Counted from the stretch's first letter, positions 9,627 through 20,260 are shown. The stretch: 64,000 bases of DNA from Cyanobium sp. WAJ14-Wanaka (GCF_024345375.1 NZ_JAGQAZ010000001.1:744001-808000); one strand, 5' to 3'. Made by a program: numbers and translations. Notes: generated by a model from the sequence alone, not told the origin.

Positions 9627-10355
9627 GTGCCTGTTGCCCTGATCACCGGCGCCTCCCGCGGCATTGGCGCAGCGGCGGCGGCGGGCTTTGCCAAAGCTGG
9701 CTACGACCTACTGCTGCTCTCCCGGCCCGGCCCCGATGGCCTGCCCAGCCCAGAGCTCGAGGCCGTGGCAAATGCCCTGCGCACCCAGGGCAGGAGAGTG
9801 GAAACCGCAGGCATTGACCTGGCCGATGCAGGCAGCACGGAAGCAGCGATGGCCGAACTGCTCCAGCGCGGCCTCCTGCCCAACGTGGTTATCAATAACG
9901 CCGGCGCCGCCTACACCGGCCCCCTTGCGGCCATGGATCTGGCCCGCTGGCAGTGGCTACTGCAGCTAAACCTGACCGCCATTTTTCAGGTCTGCCAGGC
10001 CGTCATTCCCGGCATGCGCCAGGCCGGTGCAGGCCTGATCATCAACGTGAGTAGCCACGCAGCCCACAACACCTTTCCCGACTGGGGTGCCTACGGCGCC
10101 AGCAAAGCCGCACTGGTGTCCTTCAGTCGCTGCTTGGCCGCCGAGGAACGGGCCCATGGGATCAGGGTCTGCACCCTCACCCTGGGGGCGGTAAATACGC
10201 CCCTTTGGGACAGTGAAACGGTCAACAGTTCGTTTGATCGCCGTGCCATGCTTGATCCTGGTCAGGTGACTGAGGCCCTGCTTGTTCTGGCCCAACAGCC
10301 CTCCAACCAGGTCATCGAAGACCTCACACTTATGCCGGCTGTCGGCGCTCTCTAG
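9627..10355 (+). CDS. short-chain dehydrogenase/reductase
   Basis: A 242-residue SDR-family NAD(P)-dependent oxidoreductase. It shows the cofactor motif TGASRGIG near residue 7, NNAG near residue 91, a catalytic Ser (VSS), and the YGASK catalytic pair. The start is GTG at 9627. Substrate cannot be told from sequence. It sits between accA and folE on the same strand. Confidence 0.85.
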   Translation: MPVALITGASRGIGAAAAAGFAKAGYDLLLLSRPGPDGLPSPELEAVANALRTQGRRVETAGIDLADAGSTEAAMAELLQRGLLPNVVINNAGAAYTGPLAAMDLARWQWLLQLNLTAIFQVCQAVIPGMRQAGAGLIINVSSHAAHNTFPDWGAYGASKAALVSFSRCLAAEERAHGIRVCTLTLGAVNTPLWDSETVNSSFDRRAMLDPGQVTEALLVLAQQPSNQVIEDLTLMPAVGAL

Positions 10356-10364
10356 AGCTATCAA

Positions 10365-11105
10365 ATGACGTCCACCCTGCCTTCCAGCCTCCCCGCCCGG
10401 GCAACTGCTCCCGAGATGGGGCCAGGCCCGGTGAGCTTGCGCATCCGCGAGCGCCTAGATGCCGCCCAGGTGCCCTACCTGGCCAACGACAACATTGCCG
10501 ACCATCTAGAGGATGGTGAGCTCGACCAGCTCGAAATCGAAGTGGCTGGCAAGGTGCGGGAGCTGCTCCGCAGCCTGGTGATCGATATTGACAACGACCA
10601 CAACACCGAAGAAACGGCCGAGCGGGTAGCTCGGATGTATTTGCACGAGGTTTTCAAGGGGCGTTATCACGAGCAGCCCAAGATCGCCAGCTTCCCCAAT
10701 GTCAAGAAGCTCGACGAGATCTATACGGTTGGCCCGATCACCGTCAGGTCTGCCTGCTCCCACCACCTGGTGCCAATTCTGGGCAACTGCTGGATTGGCA
10801 TCAAACCCGGTGACCAGGTAATTGGCCTTTCCAAGTTCTCCCGGGTGGCCGACTGGGTGTTTTCCCGCCCCCACATCCAGGAAGAGGCGGTAATCATCCT
10901 GGCCGATGAAATCGAACGTCTCTGCAAGCCCCAGGGCCTGGCGATCCTGGTCAAAGCCCAGCATTACTGCATGAAGTGGCGCGGCGTCAAAGAGCCCCAA
11001 ACCTCGATGGTCAATTCAGTAGTTCGGGGTGATTTCCGCCACGATCCCAGCCTGAAGGCCGAATTCTTTGAATTGGTCAAACAGCAGGAATCTGTTCTGT
11101 ACTGA
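10365..11105 (+). CDS. folE: GTP cyclohydrolase I
   Basis: A 246-residue enzyme for the first step of tetrahydrofolate/pterin synthesis, GTP to dihydroneopterin triphosphate. Zinc ligands are visible in VRSACSHHLVP and HYCMKWRG, and the QVIGLSKFSR motif is intact. The N-terminal 40 residues are a variable extension. It starts 9 bases after the SDR stop. Confidence 0.95.
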   Translation: MTSTLPSSLPARATAPEMGPGPVSLRIRERLDAAQVPYLANDNIADHLEDGELDQLEIEVAGKVRELLRSLVIDIDNDHNTEETAERVARMYLHEVFKGRYHEQPKIASFPNVKKLDEIYTVGPITVRSACSHHLVPILGNCWIGIKPGDQVIGLSKFSRVADWVFSRPHIQEEAVIILADEIERLCKPQGLAILVKAQHYCMKWRGVKEPQTSMVNSVVRGDFRHDPSLKAEFFELVKQQESVLY

Positions 11106-11130
11106 ATTCCTGCCGTAGCGAATCAGCCCT

Positions 11131-11676
11131 TTAAAGGGAATTGGCCGGCTGAATCGGGCCCACGGCAGGGCTGGCCTGGCGCTGGCTACCGGTGGCCGTT
11201 GGTTGGGCCACCACCAGCATCACCTGGTTAGATACATCGCTGGCGCTCAGCACGTAGGTTGGACCAGAGGCCCCCTGGATCAAGATCCAGTTGCTGGCTC
11301 CTGGCTGGCGGCTATACCAATGGAAGGCCCCCGGAGGCAGGCTGGCCAGCAGATCGGCGTTGATCGTGGCTGCCAAAATCTGCCCCTGCACCGCCTGACC
11401 CGCCAACACCAGTTGATTGAGGCCATTGATCTGCTGCTGAACTGCTCCCTCTAGCTGGATATCGCTGGCAATCTCAGAGCGCAGGGCCTTGATTTGCGCG
11501 GCGGGCTGGGGGCTAACCCCGGGCACGCAGGAGAGGAGGCCATCAACAATTTGGCAACCCACCAGGTCCTGGGCCCTGCCGGCACCAACTGGGAGACCAG
11601 CAAAGGATCCAAGCAGGGAAACCCCCAGCACCGAAGCGCCGAGCAGGGCCGTTCTGAAACGGGGTTGCGAAGTCAT
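11131..11676 (-). CDS. secreted hypothetical protein
   Basis: A 181-residue protein with an N-terminal signal peptide (TALLGASVLGVSLLGSFAGL) followed by a cysteine pair (VGCQIVDGLLSC). A helical middle is followed by a C-terminal stretch, FHWYSRQPGASNWILIQG, TYVLSASDVSNQVMLVV, that resembles small Ig-like beta modules of exported proteins. I do not recognise a named family. The ATG at 11676 shares a base with the trpF stop (TGATG), so the pair is an operon. Confidence 0.7.
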   Translation of the reverse strand: MTSQPRFRTALLGASVLGVSLLGSFAGLPVGAGRAQDLVGCQIVDGLLSCVPGVSPQPAAQIKALRSEIASDIQLEGAVQQQINGLNQLVLAGQAVQGQILAATINADLLASLPPGAFHWYSRQPGASNWILIQGASGPTYVLSASDVSNQVMLVVAQPTATGSQRQASPAVGPIQPANSL

Positions 11677-12356
11677 CAAAGACCGGTTGAAGTTCCTTGA
11701 TCTTGGCTGTTGTCGCGCACCGCAGCCACCAGCTCCCTCACCAGTTGCAGATCCTTGTCGCCTGGGGCACGCTCCACCCCACTCGAAGCATCCAGGCCAT
11801 CGGGCTTCAGGCGGGCCAACACCTTGGTCACCCGATCGGCCCGCATGCCACCGGCCAGCCACCAGGGCAAGGGGGGAGCAAAACCCTCGAGCCACTCCAA
11901 GGGAATGCGATGGCCGCTGCCCCCCAACTGATCCGGCACCCAGGCATCCAAAAGCAGGGCATCCACCGCATCGCCATAGGCCATCGCCCCAGCCAGATCG
12001 GCAGCAGAGCGGATGCGCAGGGCCTTCCAAATTTCACAACCGAGCTGCTGGCGCAAAAAACTGCACCGCTGCGGACTCTCACCACCATGGAGCTGGAGAA
12101 CCCGATGGCCCCAGCTGGGTTTAAGGCTGTCAAGCTCGGCATCGCTGGGATCGGCAACCACCAGGACCCCTTGGCAGAGGGGATTTATCTCCGCCACGCC
12201 AGCAAATAGCTGGCGGCGCTCAGGCTGGGGCAGAAACCTGGGCGATTGGGGCACAGCAATCACACCAATCGCAGCCACCCCCAGGCCGGCCACAGCCTGG
12301 GCCTGGTCCAGCCGGGTCAAGCCACAGATTTTGAGGTTGGGGGATGGGAAGCCCAC
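11676..12356 (-). CDS. trpF: phosphoribosylanthranilate isomerase
   Basis: A 226-residue TIM-barrel enzyme of tryptophan synthesis. Typical motifs are KICGLTR at the N-terminus (catalytic Cys), VLQLHGGES, LLLDAW, WWLAGGM and the C-terminal GLDASSGVE phosphate-binding loop. It is divergent from the site-2 protease gene. Confidence 0.93.
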   Translation of the reverse strand: MGFPSPNLKICGLTRLDQAQAVAGLGVAAIGVIAVPQSPRFLPQPERRQLFAGVAEINPLCQGVLVVADPSDAELDSLKPSWGHRVLQLHGGESPQRCSFLRQQLGCEIWKALRIRSAADLAGAMAYGDAVDALLLDAWVPDQLGGSGHRIPLEWLEGFAPPLPWWLAGGMRADRVTKVLARLKPDGLDASSGVERAPGDKDLQLVRELVAAVRDNSQDQGTSTGL

Positions 12357-12377
12357 TGTTAGCGATGGGGAGGTGAA

Positions 12378-13742
12378 ATGGGTATGTCGGAGCTAGCGGG
12401 CGGGGAATTTAGGTCGGTACGCCAGACCTTTCTAGGATCGATGGCCGAGGTCCAGCCCTGGAGTTGGACTTACTCGAAGGGGGCAACCGTGGGCGATGGC
12501 TGGCAGGTAATGACAATCAGGGGCATACCCCTGCGGGTGCACCCGAGCTGGTTTGTAATTTTGGTGCTGGCCACGGCGGCCTTCTCCCAGCAATACGCCG
12601 CCAGGATCGATCCGGCCATTTCGGTGCCCACCCAGTGGAGCATGGGGTTTGTCACAGCCCTACTGCTGTTTGTCTCGGTTCTGCTGCATGAACTGGGCCA
12701 TTCCCTGGTGGCCCTGGCCCAGGGTGTGAAAGTGCGCAGCATCACCCTGTTTCTGCTCGGTGGAGTCGCCAGTGTCGAGCGGGAATGCAGCTCGGCCATG
12801 GGGGCCCTGCAGGTGGCGGTGGCCGGTCCTGCGGTCAGCCTCGTGCTCGGCTTCGCCCTACTGGCCATCAGCCAGGCCGCGCAAAATTCCTCCCCCCTGC
12901 TGGGTTCCATGGCCGGCGAATTGGGGGCCCTGAATCTGGTGCTTGGCCTTTTCAACCTGTTGCCCGGCCTGCCCCTAGATGGGGGCTTGATCGTCAAGGC
13001 CCTGGTCTGGCAGTTCAGCGGCAACCAGCGCCGGGGAGTGGAGGTGGCCAACAGCTGTGGCCGCTTTCTGGCCTTCATGGCAATCGGCCTAGGCGCACTT
13101 TTAATCTTTAAGGGTTCCGGCCTAAGTGGCACCTGGCTGATCCTGCTGGGCTGGTTTGGCCTGGGAGCAGCCCGCAACCAAAGCCAGTTGCTGACCCTGC
13201 AACGCCTATTGCATGAGATGGCAGTGGCCGATGCGGCAGGCCGGCGCTACCGGGTACTGGAGGCCAATGGATCCCCCAGGGAGCTCAGCCAAATCCAGCT
13301 TGGTGAGGCCAAGGAAATGGGCCAGGGGGATTGGCTGCTTGTCTGCGATCGGGGCCGCTGGAAAGGAGTGATCGACGACGCACTCCTCCAACAACTGCCC
13401 GTACAGCGCTGGGACACCGACCGGATCGGGGACCACATCAAACCCCTCGATAGCCTGCCGGCGATTGCGGCCACTGCCCCCCTCTGGCAGGCGGTACAAC
13501 AACTAGAAGATGGGAACCACAGCCGGCTGCTGGTACTCAGTGCCGCTGGTTTGCCCTGCGGCACCCTGGAGCGCCCCGAACTCGGGGCCGCGGTGCTGGC
13601 CCGCCTAGGACTGAAACTCCCTACCCCCCTACTGGAAATGGCCCGCAGGCAAAACACCTATCCCCTCGGCCTGGGCCTGCCCCAGGTGGTGCGCACGATG
13701 GTGGCTACCGGTGAGGTGCAAGCTCGGGAAGCAACCGACTGA
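12378..13742 (+). CDS. site-2 protease family membrane metalloprotease
   Basis: A 454-residue intramembrane protease of the M50 / Rv2869c-like group. The zinc motif HELGHS lies near residue 102, and the second ligand motif NLLPGLPLDGG near residue 195, with about five hydrophobic segments between residues 50 and 265. The C-terminal 190 residues are a soluble, CBS-like region. The gene overlaps the convergent lipoate-ligase-like gene by 38 bases. Several ATG/GTG starts are possible within the first 50 codons. Confidence 0.88.
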   Translation: MGMSELAGGEFRSVRQTFLGSMAEVQPWSWTYSKGATVGDGWQVMTIRGIPLRVHPSWFVILVLATAAFSQQYAARIDPAISVPTQWSMGFVTALLLFVSVLLHELGHSLVALAQGVKVRSITLFLLGGVASVERECSSAMGALQVAVAGPAVSLVLGFALLAISQAAQNSSPLLGSMAGELGALNLVLGLFNLLPGLPLDGGLIVKALVWQFSGNQRRGVEVANSCGRFLAFMAIGLGALLIFKGSGLSGTWLILLGWFGLGAARNQSQLLTLQRLLHEMAVADAAGRRYRVLEANGSPRELSQIQLGEAKEMGQGDWLLVCDRGRWKGVIDDALLQQLPVQRWDTDRIGDHIKPLDSLPAIAATAPLWQAVQQLEDGNHSRLLVLSAAGLPCGTLERPELGAAVLARLGLKLPTPLLEMARRQNTYPLGLGLPQVVRTMVATGEVQAREATD

Positions 13743-14451
13743 TTTGCTGCCATTCGGACTCCTGCAGAGGCTCAAGCGAGCCAGGCAGCAGGGCTGCTGG
13801 CAAGGCCAAACGGGCGGCGGCCAGCAACTGTCCCTCAAGCTCCTCGCTGGGAAAAGCTAGGGGAGTAGGAGATTGGCCAAAAAGCTGCTGCCACAGCTCT
13901 GGCGGAGGATTCACCGGAATTGAGCCGTGCTGCAGCAGGTTGCCCTGGCGCCATAGCTGGGCATTGCCAATGCGCTTGACGCCCCTGGCGTTTACCAAAT
14001 CAGCTGGCGTACGCAGCGCAAAACAATTGCCGCTGCTCCCCAGCAACTGCTGGTCGCCAAATTGCAACGGTTCTCCCATGGCGGCAAAGGCCCTTTGCAG
14101 CCAGGTGCAACAGAGGCGATAGGCCTCCTGGCGATTGGCGGGAGCCCCTGGCCACACCAGGGCATAGGTGAGGTCGCCGGCATGCAAAACCGCCCGCCCG
14201 CCGCTGGGCCTGCGCACCATATCGATCACCCCTTGCTCAGCCAGGCTTGACCAGTGGGACGGCCACTGCTGCTGGTGAAAACCCAGCGACAGGGTTGGCC
14301 GCTGCCAGCGATAGAGCCGGAAGGCCGGTCGCCCCTGGTCCAGCAACCAGCGATCCAGGGCCATCTGCCAGCTACCTTCCAACTCCAGGGTTGGCAGCCA
14401 CCGGGCCCCAGCTGATGGGTTTAGGGCTGGAGCTGGGGCACGGTTGGCCAT
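13705..14451 (-). CDS. lipoate--protein ligase A-like protein
   Basis: A 248-residue member of the biotin/lipoate A/B ligase family. Family motifs are RRPSGGRAVLHAGDLTYALV (the RxxGG ligand loop) and the later INAQL-type stretch RIGNAQLWRQGNLLQHGS with its conserved Lys just before. It probably attaches lipoate or octanoate to an E2 or GcvH-type carrier. I chose the ATG at 14451, which overlaps the 3' end of the CRR6-like gene by 31 bases. Confidence 0.82.
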   Translation of the reverse strand: MANRAPAPALNPSAGARWLPTLELEGSWQMALDRWLLDQGRPAFRLYRWQRPTLSLGFHQQQWPSHWSSLAEQGVIDMVRRPSGGRAVLHAGDLTYALVWPGAPANRQEAYRLCCTWLQRAFAAMGEPLQFGDQQLLGSSGNCFALRTPADLVNARGVKRIGNAQLWRQGNLLQHGSIPVNPPPELWQQLFGQSPTPLAFPSEELEGQLLAAARLALPAALLPGSLEPLQESEWQQISRLLPELAPHR

Positions 14452-15014
14452 TGACCCAGATTGCCTGGAGAAGCAGGCAGCAACTCCCAAAATCCCGAAT
14501 CCAGCTCGTAACCCAAGACTGCCGCCATCTGGGCCAAACCCTGGCGGCAATTGAGACCCTGGCCCTGGGCCCAGGCATCTAGCCCAAACAGGCGATGGGT
14601 AATCCAGAGCTCCATGGCCTCTGGAGCGAAGCGAATGCCCTCTTTGCGGCTGAAATGGTGGGGCAACAGCATCGCCACATGGCGGGTGAGCTGGCCGCTA
14701 GCCCGCTCTAAAACCAGGGGCAGCCATGGATAGGTGGCATCCGCGTAGAGGGTCCAGAGGCGAAGCTCGGCAATTTCGGAAAGTTCGCGCGGATCATCGG
14801 CCTGGCGGGGCCAGAGGTAGCTGAGCTCTAGGCAGCCCGCAGCTCTGACCAGATCAACAGCCCCAAGCTCGGCCCAGCTGGCCAAGGGAGTCAAATCCAA
14901 GCGCCCGATGGCAGCGGCCCCAATTTCTACGGCCCCTGGTGCGGCCCCTGGCGCGGCCATGGCCCCTTCCTCTTGTGCTTGCACTTGATCAAAACTCCCT
15001 GGGTCAATGGCCAT
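14421..15014 (-). CDS. CRR6-like protein (DUF1817), NDH-1 assembly factor homologue
   Basis: A 197-residue protein resembling chlororespiratory reduction 6. The recognisable core is LRLWTLYADATYPWLPLVLE followed by QLTRHVAMLLPHHFSRKEGI and the MELWITHRLF segment. In chloroplasts CRR6 helps assemble the NDH complex, so a role in NDH-1 maturation is inferred. The ATG at 15014 directly follows an in-frame TTG. The first 30 residues are Ala/Gly/Pro-rich and poorly conserved in appearance. Confidence 0.7.
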   Translation of the reverse strand: MAIDPGSFDQVQAQEEGAMAAPGAAPGAVEIGAAAIGRLDLTPLASWAELGAVDLVRAAGCLELSYLWPRQADDPRELSEIAELRLWTLYADATYPWLPLVLERASGQLTRHVAMLLPHHFSRKEGIRFAPEAMELWITHRLFGLDAWAQGQGLNCRQGLAQMAAVLGYELDSGFWELLPASPGNLGQWPTVPQLQP

Positions 15015-15099
15015 CAAGAGCTGTGACAGCAGGCCATTAATTCCTGGACCGTAGCTACTTCAAGCAGAACAATGGATCAACCACAACTTCTATTGAGCC

Positions 15100-15204
15100 A
15101 TGGTGTCTTCCCTCAGCCAAGCCGAAATCCTGATTGCCCTGGTGGTGGCTGCCCACGCTGGCGTTTTGGCCGTTCGCCTCTGCTTCAGCCTCTACGAGGC
15201 CTGA
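15100..15204 (+). CDS. psaM: photosystem I reaction centre subunit XII (PsaM)
   Basis: A 34-residue protein too short for usual ORF lists. After seven polar residues comes a single membrane helix, EILIALVVAAHAGVLAVR, and a short tail ending in LYEA. The length, single helix and the (G/A)VLAxRLxxxLY pattern fit PsaM, which packs at the periphery of the PSI trimer. It is preceded by 85 bases of upstream spacer shared with the divergent CRR6-like gene. Confidence 0.78.
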   Translation: MVSSLSQAEILIALVVAAHAGVLAVRLCFSLYEA

Positions 15205-15294
15205 TTCGGGAAAACTGATCCTGAAATCCTGTTCGGATAGGGGGGATAGATTGCGGCGGCACGCTTTAACCGCTAAAAAACCCTCAATCCGGCG

Positions 15295-16726
<1,432 letters not shown>

Positions 16727-16742
16727 CCCAAACAGCTAACCA

Positions 16743-17204
16743 TCAAAGGCGGCGGCGGAAACCATCGCCACCAAAGCCATTGCTTGCACCCCTCTCGCCG
16801 TCGTCGGAGCTGCGGCTGAGCTTCCACACGTTGCGGCTGACCCGCCGGGCCAACAGGCCGCCGCGCTCCACCAGGGCAGTACCAGGCCTGGCCCCCAGCA
16901 GGTGGCTCACTTCAGCGGTGCTCAAGGGTGCGCTGGTCTGAATTGCCAGCTGAATCAATTCGAGCCGTTGGCGCAGGGCGGCCAGGTCCGCTTGACCACC
17001 ATCCTCTCCCTCATTCCAGGACCAGGGCAGGTCCTGGCCGGCGGCGGCCATTTTCTGCATCAAACCCAGGCCAATGAAGGCCAGGGCCTGTTCGGGCTTC
17101 ACCCCATCGGCGGCGGCCTGGGCCATCCATTCCTGCATCGGTTTAGCGGTGGTGGAGGTAGTGGTTGTGGCGGTGGCGGTCTGGGAGTTGCGCTTGGTGG
17201 CCAT
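16743..17204 (-). CDS. hypothetical protein with C-terminal winged-helix-like region
   Basis: A 153-residue protein. A Thr/Ala-rich N-terminus is followed by a helical segment (MQEWMAQAAADGVKPEQALAF). Residues about 95-135 (LSTAEVSHLLGARPG, GGLLARRVSRNVWKL) look like a small winged-helix DNA-binding unit. The tail is Gly/Asp/Arg-rich. It is convergent with por (16 bases apart). I do not recognise a named family. Confidence 0.55.
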   Translation of the reverse strand: MATKRNSQTATATTTTSTTAKPMQEWMAQAAADGVKPEQALAFIGLGLMQKMAAAGQDLPWSWNEGEDGGQADLAALRQRLELIQLAIQTSAPLSTAEVSHLLGARPGTALVERGGLLARRVSRNVWKLSRSSDDGERGASNGFGGDGFRRRL

Positions 17205-17323
17205 CGGAATCAGGTCCAACGATGGCTGGACGGTACCGGCTCCTTTTCAGGCCGCAAGGGCCTGGCGGCTGAGCGGTAAAGTCTCGCCACCAGTAAGTAG
17301 CGCGGGGCGAGCCACATAATTAG

Positions 17324-18139
17324 ATGCCCCCAAGCTCGCTGCCACCCTCGAGATCTGCCGCCCGGATAGGGGCGAGATCTGGAGCCCTTGGGGCCAGATC
17401 TGGTGAGCGCACTGCAATTACGGGCACAGTGGTCAGCGGCGAGAGCAGCGGAGCCAGCTGCGTCATCACCACCGACAGCGAAGGTTCAAGGCTGGCGCGG
17501 CAGTCCAGCCACGTGCAGTCGATTGAGCTGCGCACCTACGTTTTCCTCGATTCCCTGCAGCCCCAACTGGCTGCCTACATGGGCACGGTCTCCCAGGGAT
17601 TCCTGCCCATTCCAGGCGATGCCTGCCTCTGGCTTGAGGTGTCGCCGGGGATGGCGGTGCACAGGGTCACGGACATAGCCCTCAAGGCCAGCACCGTGCG
17701 CCTGGGCCAAATGATCGTGGAGCGGGCCTTTGGCTCGCTCGCCCTCTACCACCGCGACCAGAGCAATGTGCTCCACTCCGGCGATGTGGTGCTGGAAGCG
17801 ATCGGCAGCAGCATCGAGCGCCGCAGCCGCTGTGAAGTGAGCTGGACCGAAATCATTCGAGCCATCACCCCAGACCATGCGGTGCTGATCAACCGCCAAA
17901 ACCGGCGCGGCTCGATGATCCAGTCGGGGATGAGCATGTTCATCCTCGAAACCGAGCCCGCCGGCTACGTGCTCATAGCGGCCAACGAGGCAGAGAAGTC
18001 GTCCAACATCACGGTGGTGGATGTCAAAGCGGTCGGGGCCTTCGGTCGCCTCACCCTGGCTGGCAAAGAGGGCGATGTGGAGGAGGCTGCAGCTGCGGCG
18101 ATGCGGGCCATTCACCACATCAACCAATCTGCCCAATAG
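17324..18139 (+). CDS. csoS1D: carboxysome shell protein CsoS1D (tandem BMC domains)
   Basis: A 271-residue protein with about 60 disordered N-terminal residues and two BMC domains (roughly 66-165 and 166-268). The [21 protein letters not shown] opening and the [11 protein letters not shown] junction match CsoS1D, a pseudohexameric trimer whose stacked, gated pore is proposed to pass larger metabolites such as RuBP. It lies about 2.2 kb upstream of the cso operon, separated by rdgB and sbtAB. Confidence 0.9.
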   Translation: MPPSSLPPSRSAARIGARSGALGARSGERTAITGTVVSGESSGASCVITTDSEGSRLARQSSHVQSIELRTYVFLDSLQPQLAAYMGTVSQGFLPIPGDACLWLEVSPGMAVHRVTDIALKASTVRLGQMIVERAFGSLALYHRDQSNVLHSGDVVLEAIGSSIERRSRCEVSWTEIIRAITPDHAVLINRQNRRGSMIQSGMSMFILETEPAGYVLIAANEAEKSSNITVVDVKAVGAFGRLTLAGKEGDVEEAAAAAMRAIHHINQSAQ

Positions 18140-18141
18140 GG

Positions 18142-18747
18142 CTAGAGGCCCAGCAGACGCCTTAGGCCCGGGGCCAAATCCCTGGCCGCCTTGCCTCGGC
18201 TACCCAGCCTGAAGCGCAGGTGTGCGCCCAAGGATCCGTAGCTATTACCGGCCTCGCGCACCCAAAAAATCGGGTCGTAGCCCCCACCGGTTCCAACAGG
18301 AGCCGGCAGAATTTCGCCGCGACAAATTCCCTGCGACTCCAGCACTGTTGTGCCCGAAGGATCGGCCAGAGCCATGGCGCTATTGAAACTGGCGCTTCGG
18401 TAGGGGGTGTCCCCCAGCTCATTAAGCAGTCGCTGGATCCGCTCCCGGTCGGTGGGGGCATAGCGGGCAGACCAGACACCGGGCGCCCCACCCAGGGCAT
18501 CCACCTCCAGGCCAGAGTCGTCGGCCAGGGCCCACTCACCGGTGAGCCGGGCAATCGCTTCGGCCTTCAACCGGGCATTGGCGGCATAGGTGCTGCCCGT
18601 TTCCTCTATTTCCACCCCATCCGGTTGCTGACGGACCTCGAGCTCCACCGCATCGAGCATGGCCGAAATTTCAGCCACCTTGAAGGGGTTGCCACTGGCT
18701 ATCACCAGAACTGGCCGCTGCACGGATGCCCCCTCGGATAGGGCCAT
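18142..18747 (-). CDS. rdgB: RdgB/HAM1 non-canonical purine NTP pyrophosphatase
   Basis: A 201-residue house-cleaning enzyme that hydrolyses ITP/XTP-type nucleotides. Motifs: IASGNPFKVAEI (substrate-binding SGN), ALADDSGLEVDALGG, PGVWSARYA and GGYDPIFW. It is convergent with csoS1D (2 bases apart) and divergent from sbtA. The ATG at 18747 is preferred over an in-frame GTG at 18765. Confidence 0.93.
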   Translation of the reverse strand: MALSEGASVQRPVLVIASGNPFKVAEISAMLDAVELEVRQQPDGVEIEETGSTYAANARLKAEAIARLTGEWALADDSGLEVDALGGAPGVWSARYAPTDRERIQRLLNELGDTPYRSASFNSAMALADPSGTTVLESQGICRGEILPAPVGTGGGYDPIFWVREAGNSYGSLGAHLRFRLGSRGKAARDLAPGLRRLLGL

Positions 18748-18859
18748 TGTGCCCGCCCAGGGCACCGCAGTTTCAAGCAGCGTGTCGCATCGCCGGTGGG
18801 ATGTCAGTTAACCGCTGCCAAGGACCTATCGTTCCGCGACCTTGGTGGCCAGAACCCGC

Positions 18860-19855
18860 ATGGAGACAAGCCTGGTTCTACAGAACCTTCTAACCCCACC
18901 GGTTCTGTTTTTCTTTCTTGGGGTACTGGCGGTGCTAGTGGGCTCAGACCTGGATATTCCAGCGCCCCTGCCCAAGCTCTTCTCCCTCTACTTGCTTCTG
19001 GCGATTGGCTTTCGCGGTGGCCTGGAACTGGCCCATAGCGGCCTAGGGGGCCAGGTTTTGCCGACAATTGTGGCCGCGATTTTGATGTCGCTGGCCGTGC
19101 CTGTTTACAGCTTTTTGATCCTTAAGCTCAAACTCGACAACTTCAACGCCGCCGCCATCGCTGCCACCTTTGGCTCGATCAGTGCGGTCACCTTCATCAC
19201 CGCCCAGAGCTTTCTCGAAAGCCAAAAGATCCCCTTCGACGGCTTCATGGTGGCGGCCCTTGCCCTGATGGAGTCGCCGGCGATCATCGTGGGCCTGCTG
19301 CTGGTGAAACTGGCCGCACCGCAAAAAAGGCCCGACGAAAAAGGGATGCGCTGGGGGGCCGTGCTGCAAGAAGCCTTCCTTAACAGCTCGGTTTTTCTGC
19401 TGGTGGGCAGCCTGATTATTGGCGTGCTGGTGGCCAGTAGCAGCCCCCACGGCGCCGAGAAGATGCTGCCCTTCACCGACAAGCTCTTCTACGGGGCCCT
19501 GAGCTTTTTCCTCCTGGACATGGGCATTGTGGCCGCCCAAAGGCTTTCAGATCTGCGCAGGGCAGGGCCCTTCCTGATTGGCTTTGCAGTGTTGATGCCC
19601 CTGTTCAATGCCCTAGTGGGGGTTCTGATCGCCAAGGGGCTAGGACTGGGCCATGGCAACGCCCTGCTGTTTGTGGTGCTTTGCGCCAGCGCCTCCTACA
19701 TCGCCGTTCCAGCGGCGATGAGAATGACCGTGCCGGAGGCCAACCCAAGCCTCTACATCTCCACGGCCCTGGGGGTCACCTTCCCCTTCAACATCATTGT
19801 GGGCATTCCTGCCTACATGGCCCTGGTCAACAAATTTCTCCCCGCCGCCAGCTAA
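18860..19855 (+). CDS. sbtA: sodium-dependent bicarbonate transporter SbtA
   Basis: A 331-residue integral membrane protein with about ten hydrophobic segments arranged as an inverted repeat. Recognisable stretches: LLLAIGFRGGLELA, ATFGSISAVTFITAQSFLE, ALMESPAIIVGLLL and CASASYIAVPAAMRM. SbtA is the high-affinity Na+/HCO3- symporter of cyanobacteria. The start is the ATG at 18860. sbtB follows after 3 bases. Confidence 0.95.
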   Translation: METSLVLQNLLTPPVLFFFLGVLAVLVGSDLDIPAPLPKLFSLYLLLAIGFRGGLELAHSGLGGQVLPTIVAAILMSLAVPVYSFLILKLKLDNFNAAAIAATFGSISAVTFITAQSFLESQKIPFDGFMVAALALMESPAIIVGLLLVKLAAPQKRPDEKGMRWGAVLQEAFLNSSVFLLVGSLIIGVLVASSSPHGAEKMLPFTDKLFYGALSFFLLDMGIVAAQRLSDLRRAGPFLIGFAVLMPLFNALVGVLIAKGLGLGHGNALLFVVLCASASYIAVPAAMRMTVPEANPSLYISTALGVTFPFNIIVGIPAYMALVNKFLPAAS

Positions 19856-19858
19856 GCC

Positions 19859-20140
19859 ATGAAACGTGTTGACCTAATCCTGAGCGAACGGGAGCTAGAC
19901 CGGGTAATCAGGGCCATCGAGGCCTCCGGCTGCCCCGGCTATTCGGTGATGCGCCACGTGACGGGCAAGGGGCCCCACGGCGAAGTTTCCGAAGCCATGG
20001 ACTTCAGCGGTCTGGGGGCAAATGCCCATGTGATCCTGTTTTGCGAGCCCGAACTTCTGGTGAAGTTGCGGGAAGGGATCCAACCCCTGCTCGATTACTA
20101 CGGCGGGGTGGCCTTCGTTTCCGAAGCAACAACTCTTTAG
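19859..20140 (+). CDS. sbtB: PII-like regulator SbtB
   Basis: A 93-residue PII-superfamily protein that binds adenyl nucleotides and controls SbtA. The ferredoxin-like fold is visible (VDLILSERELDRVIRAIEAS), with T-loop region RHVTGKGPHGEVSEAMD. The protein ends shortly after GGVAFVSEA and has no Cys-containing C-terminal extension, unlike the Synechocystis form with a redox-sensitive loop. It is co-transcribed with sbtA. Confidence 0.92.
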   Translation: MKRVDLILSERELDRVIRAIEASGCPGYSVMRHVTGKGPHGEVSEAMDFSGLGANAHVILFCEPELLVKLREGIQPLLDYYGGVAFVSEATTL

Positions 20141-20260
20141 CTGAACAAAAAATTCGGCCGCGGTCAACACCAAAAGCCGCCAAGGTGCTCAAATTCACAC
20201 CATTGAGAACCCCTGCAAACACTGGGCCCAGAAGCGATCCCAAAGTTTTGTAAGCAACTA

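Noticed and set aside
11677-12030. 118-residue N-terminal extension of the secreted protein at 11131
   Set aside because: It overlaps trpF in another frame; the ATG at 11676 is followed directly by a proper signal peptide.
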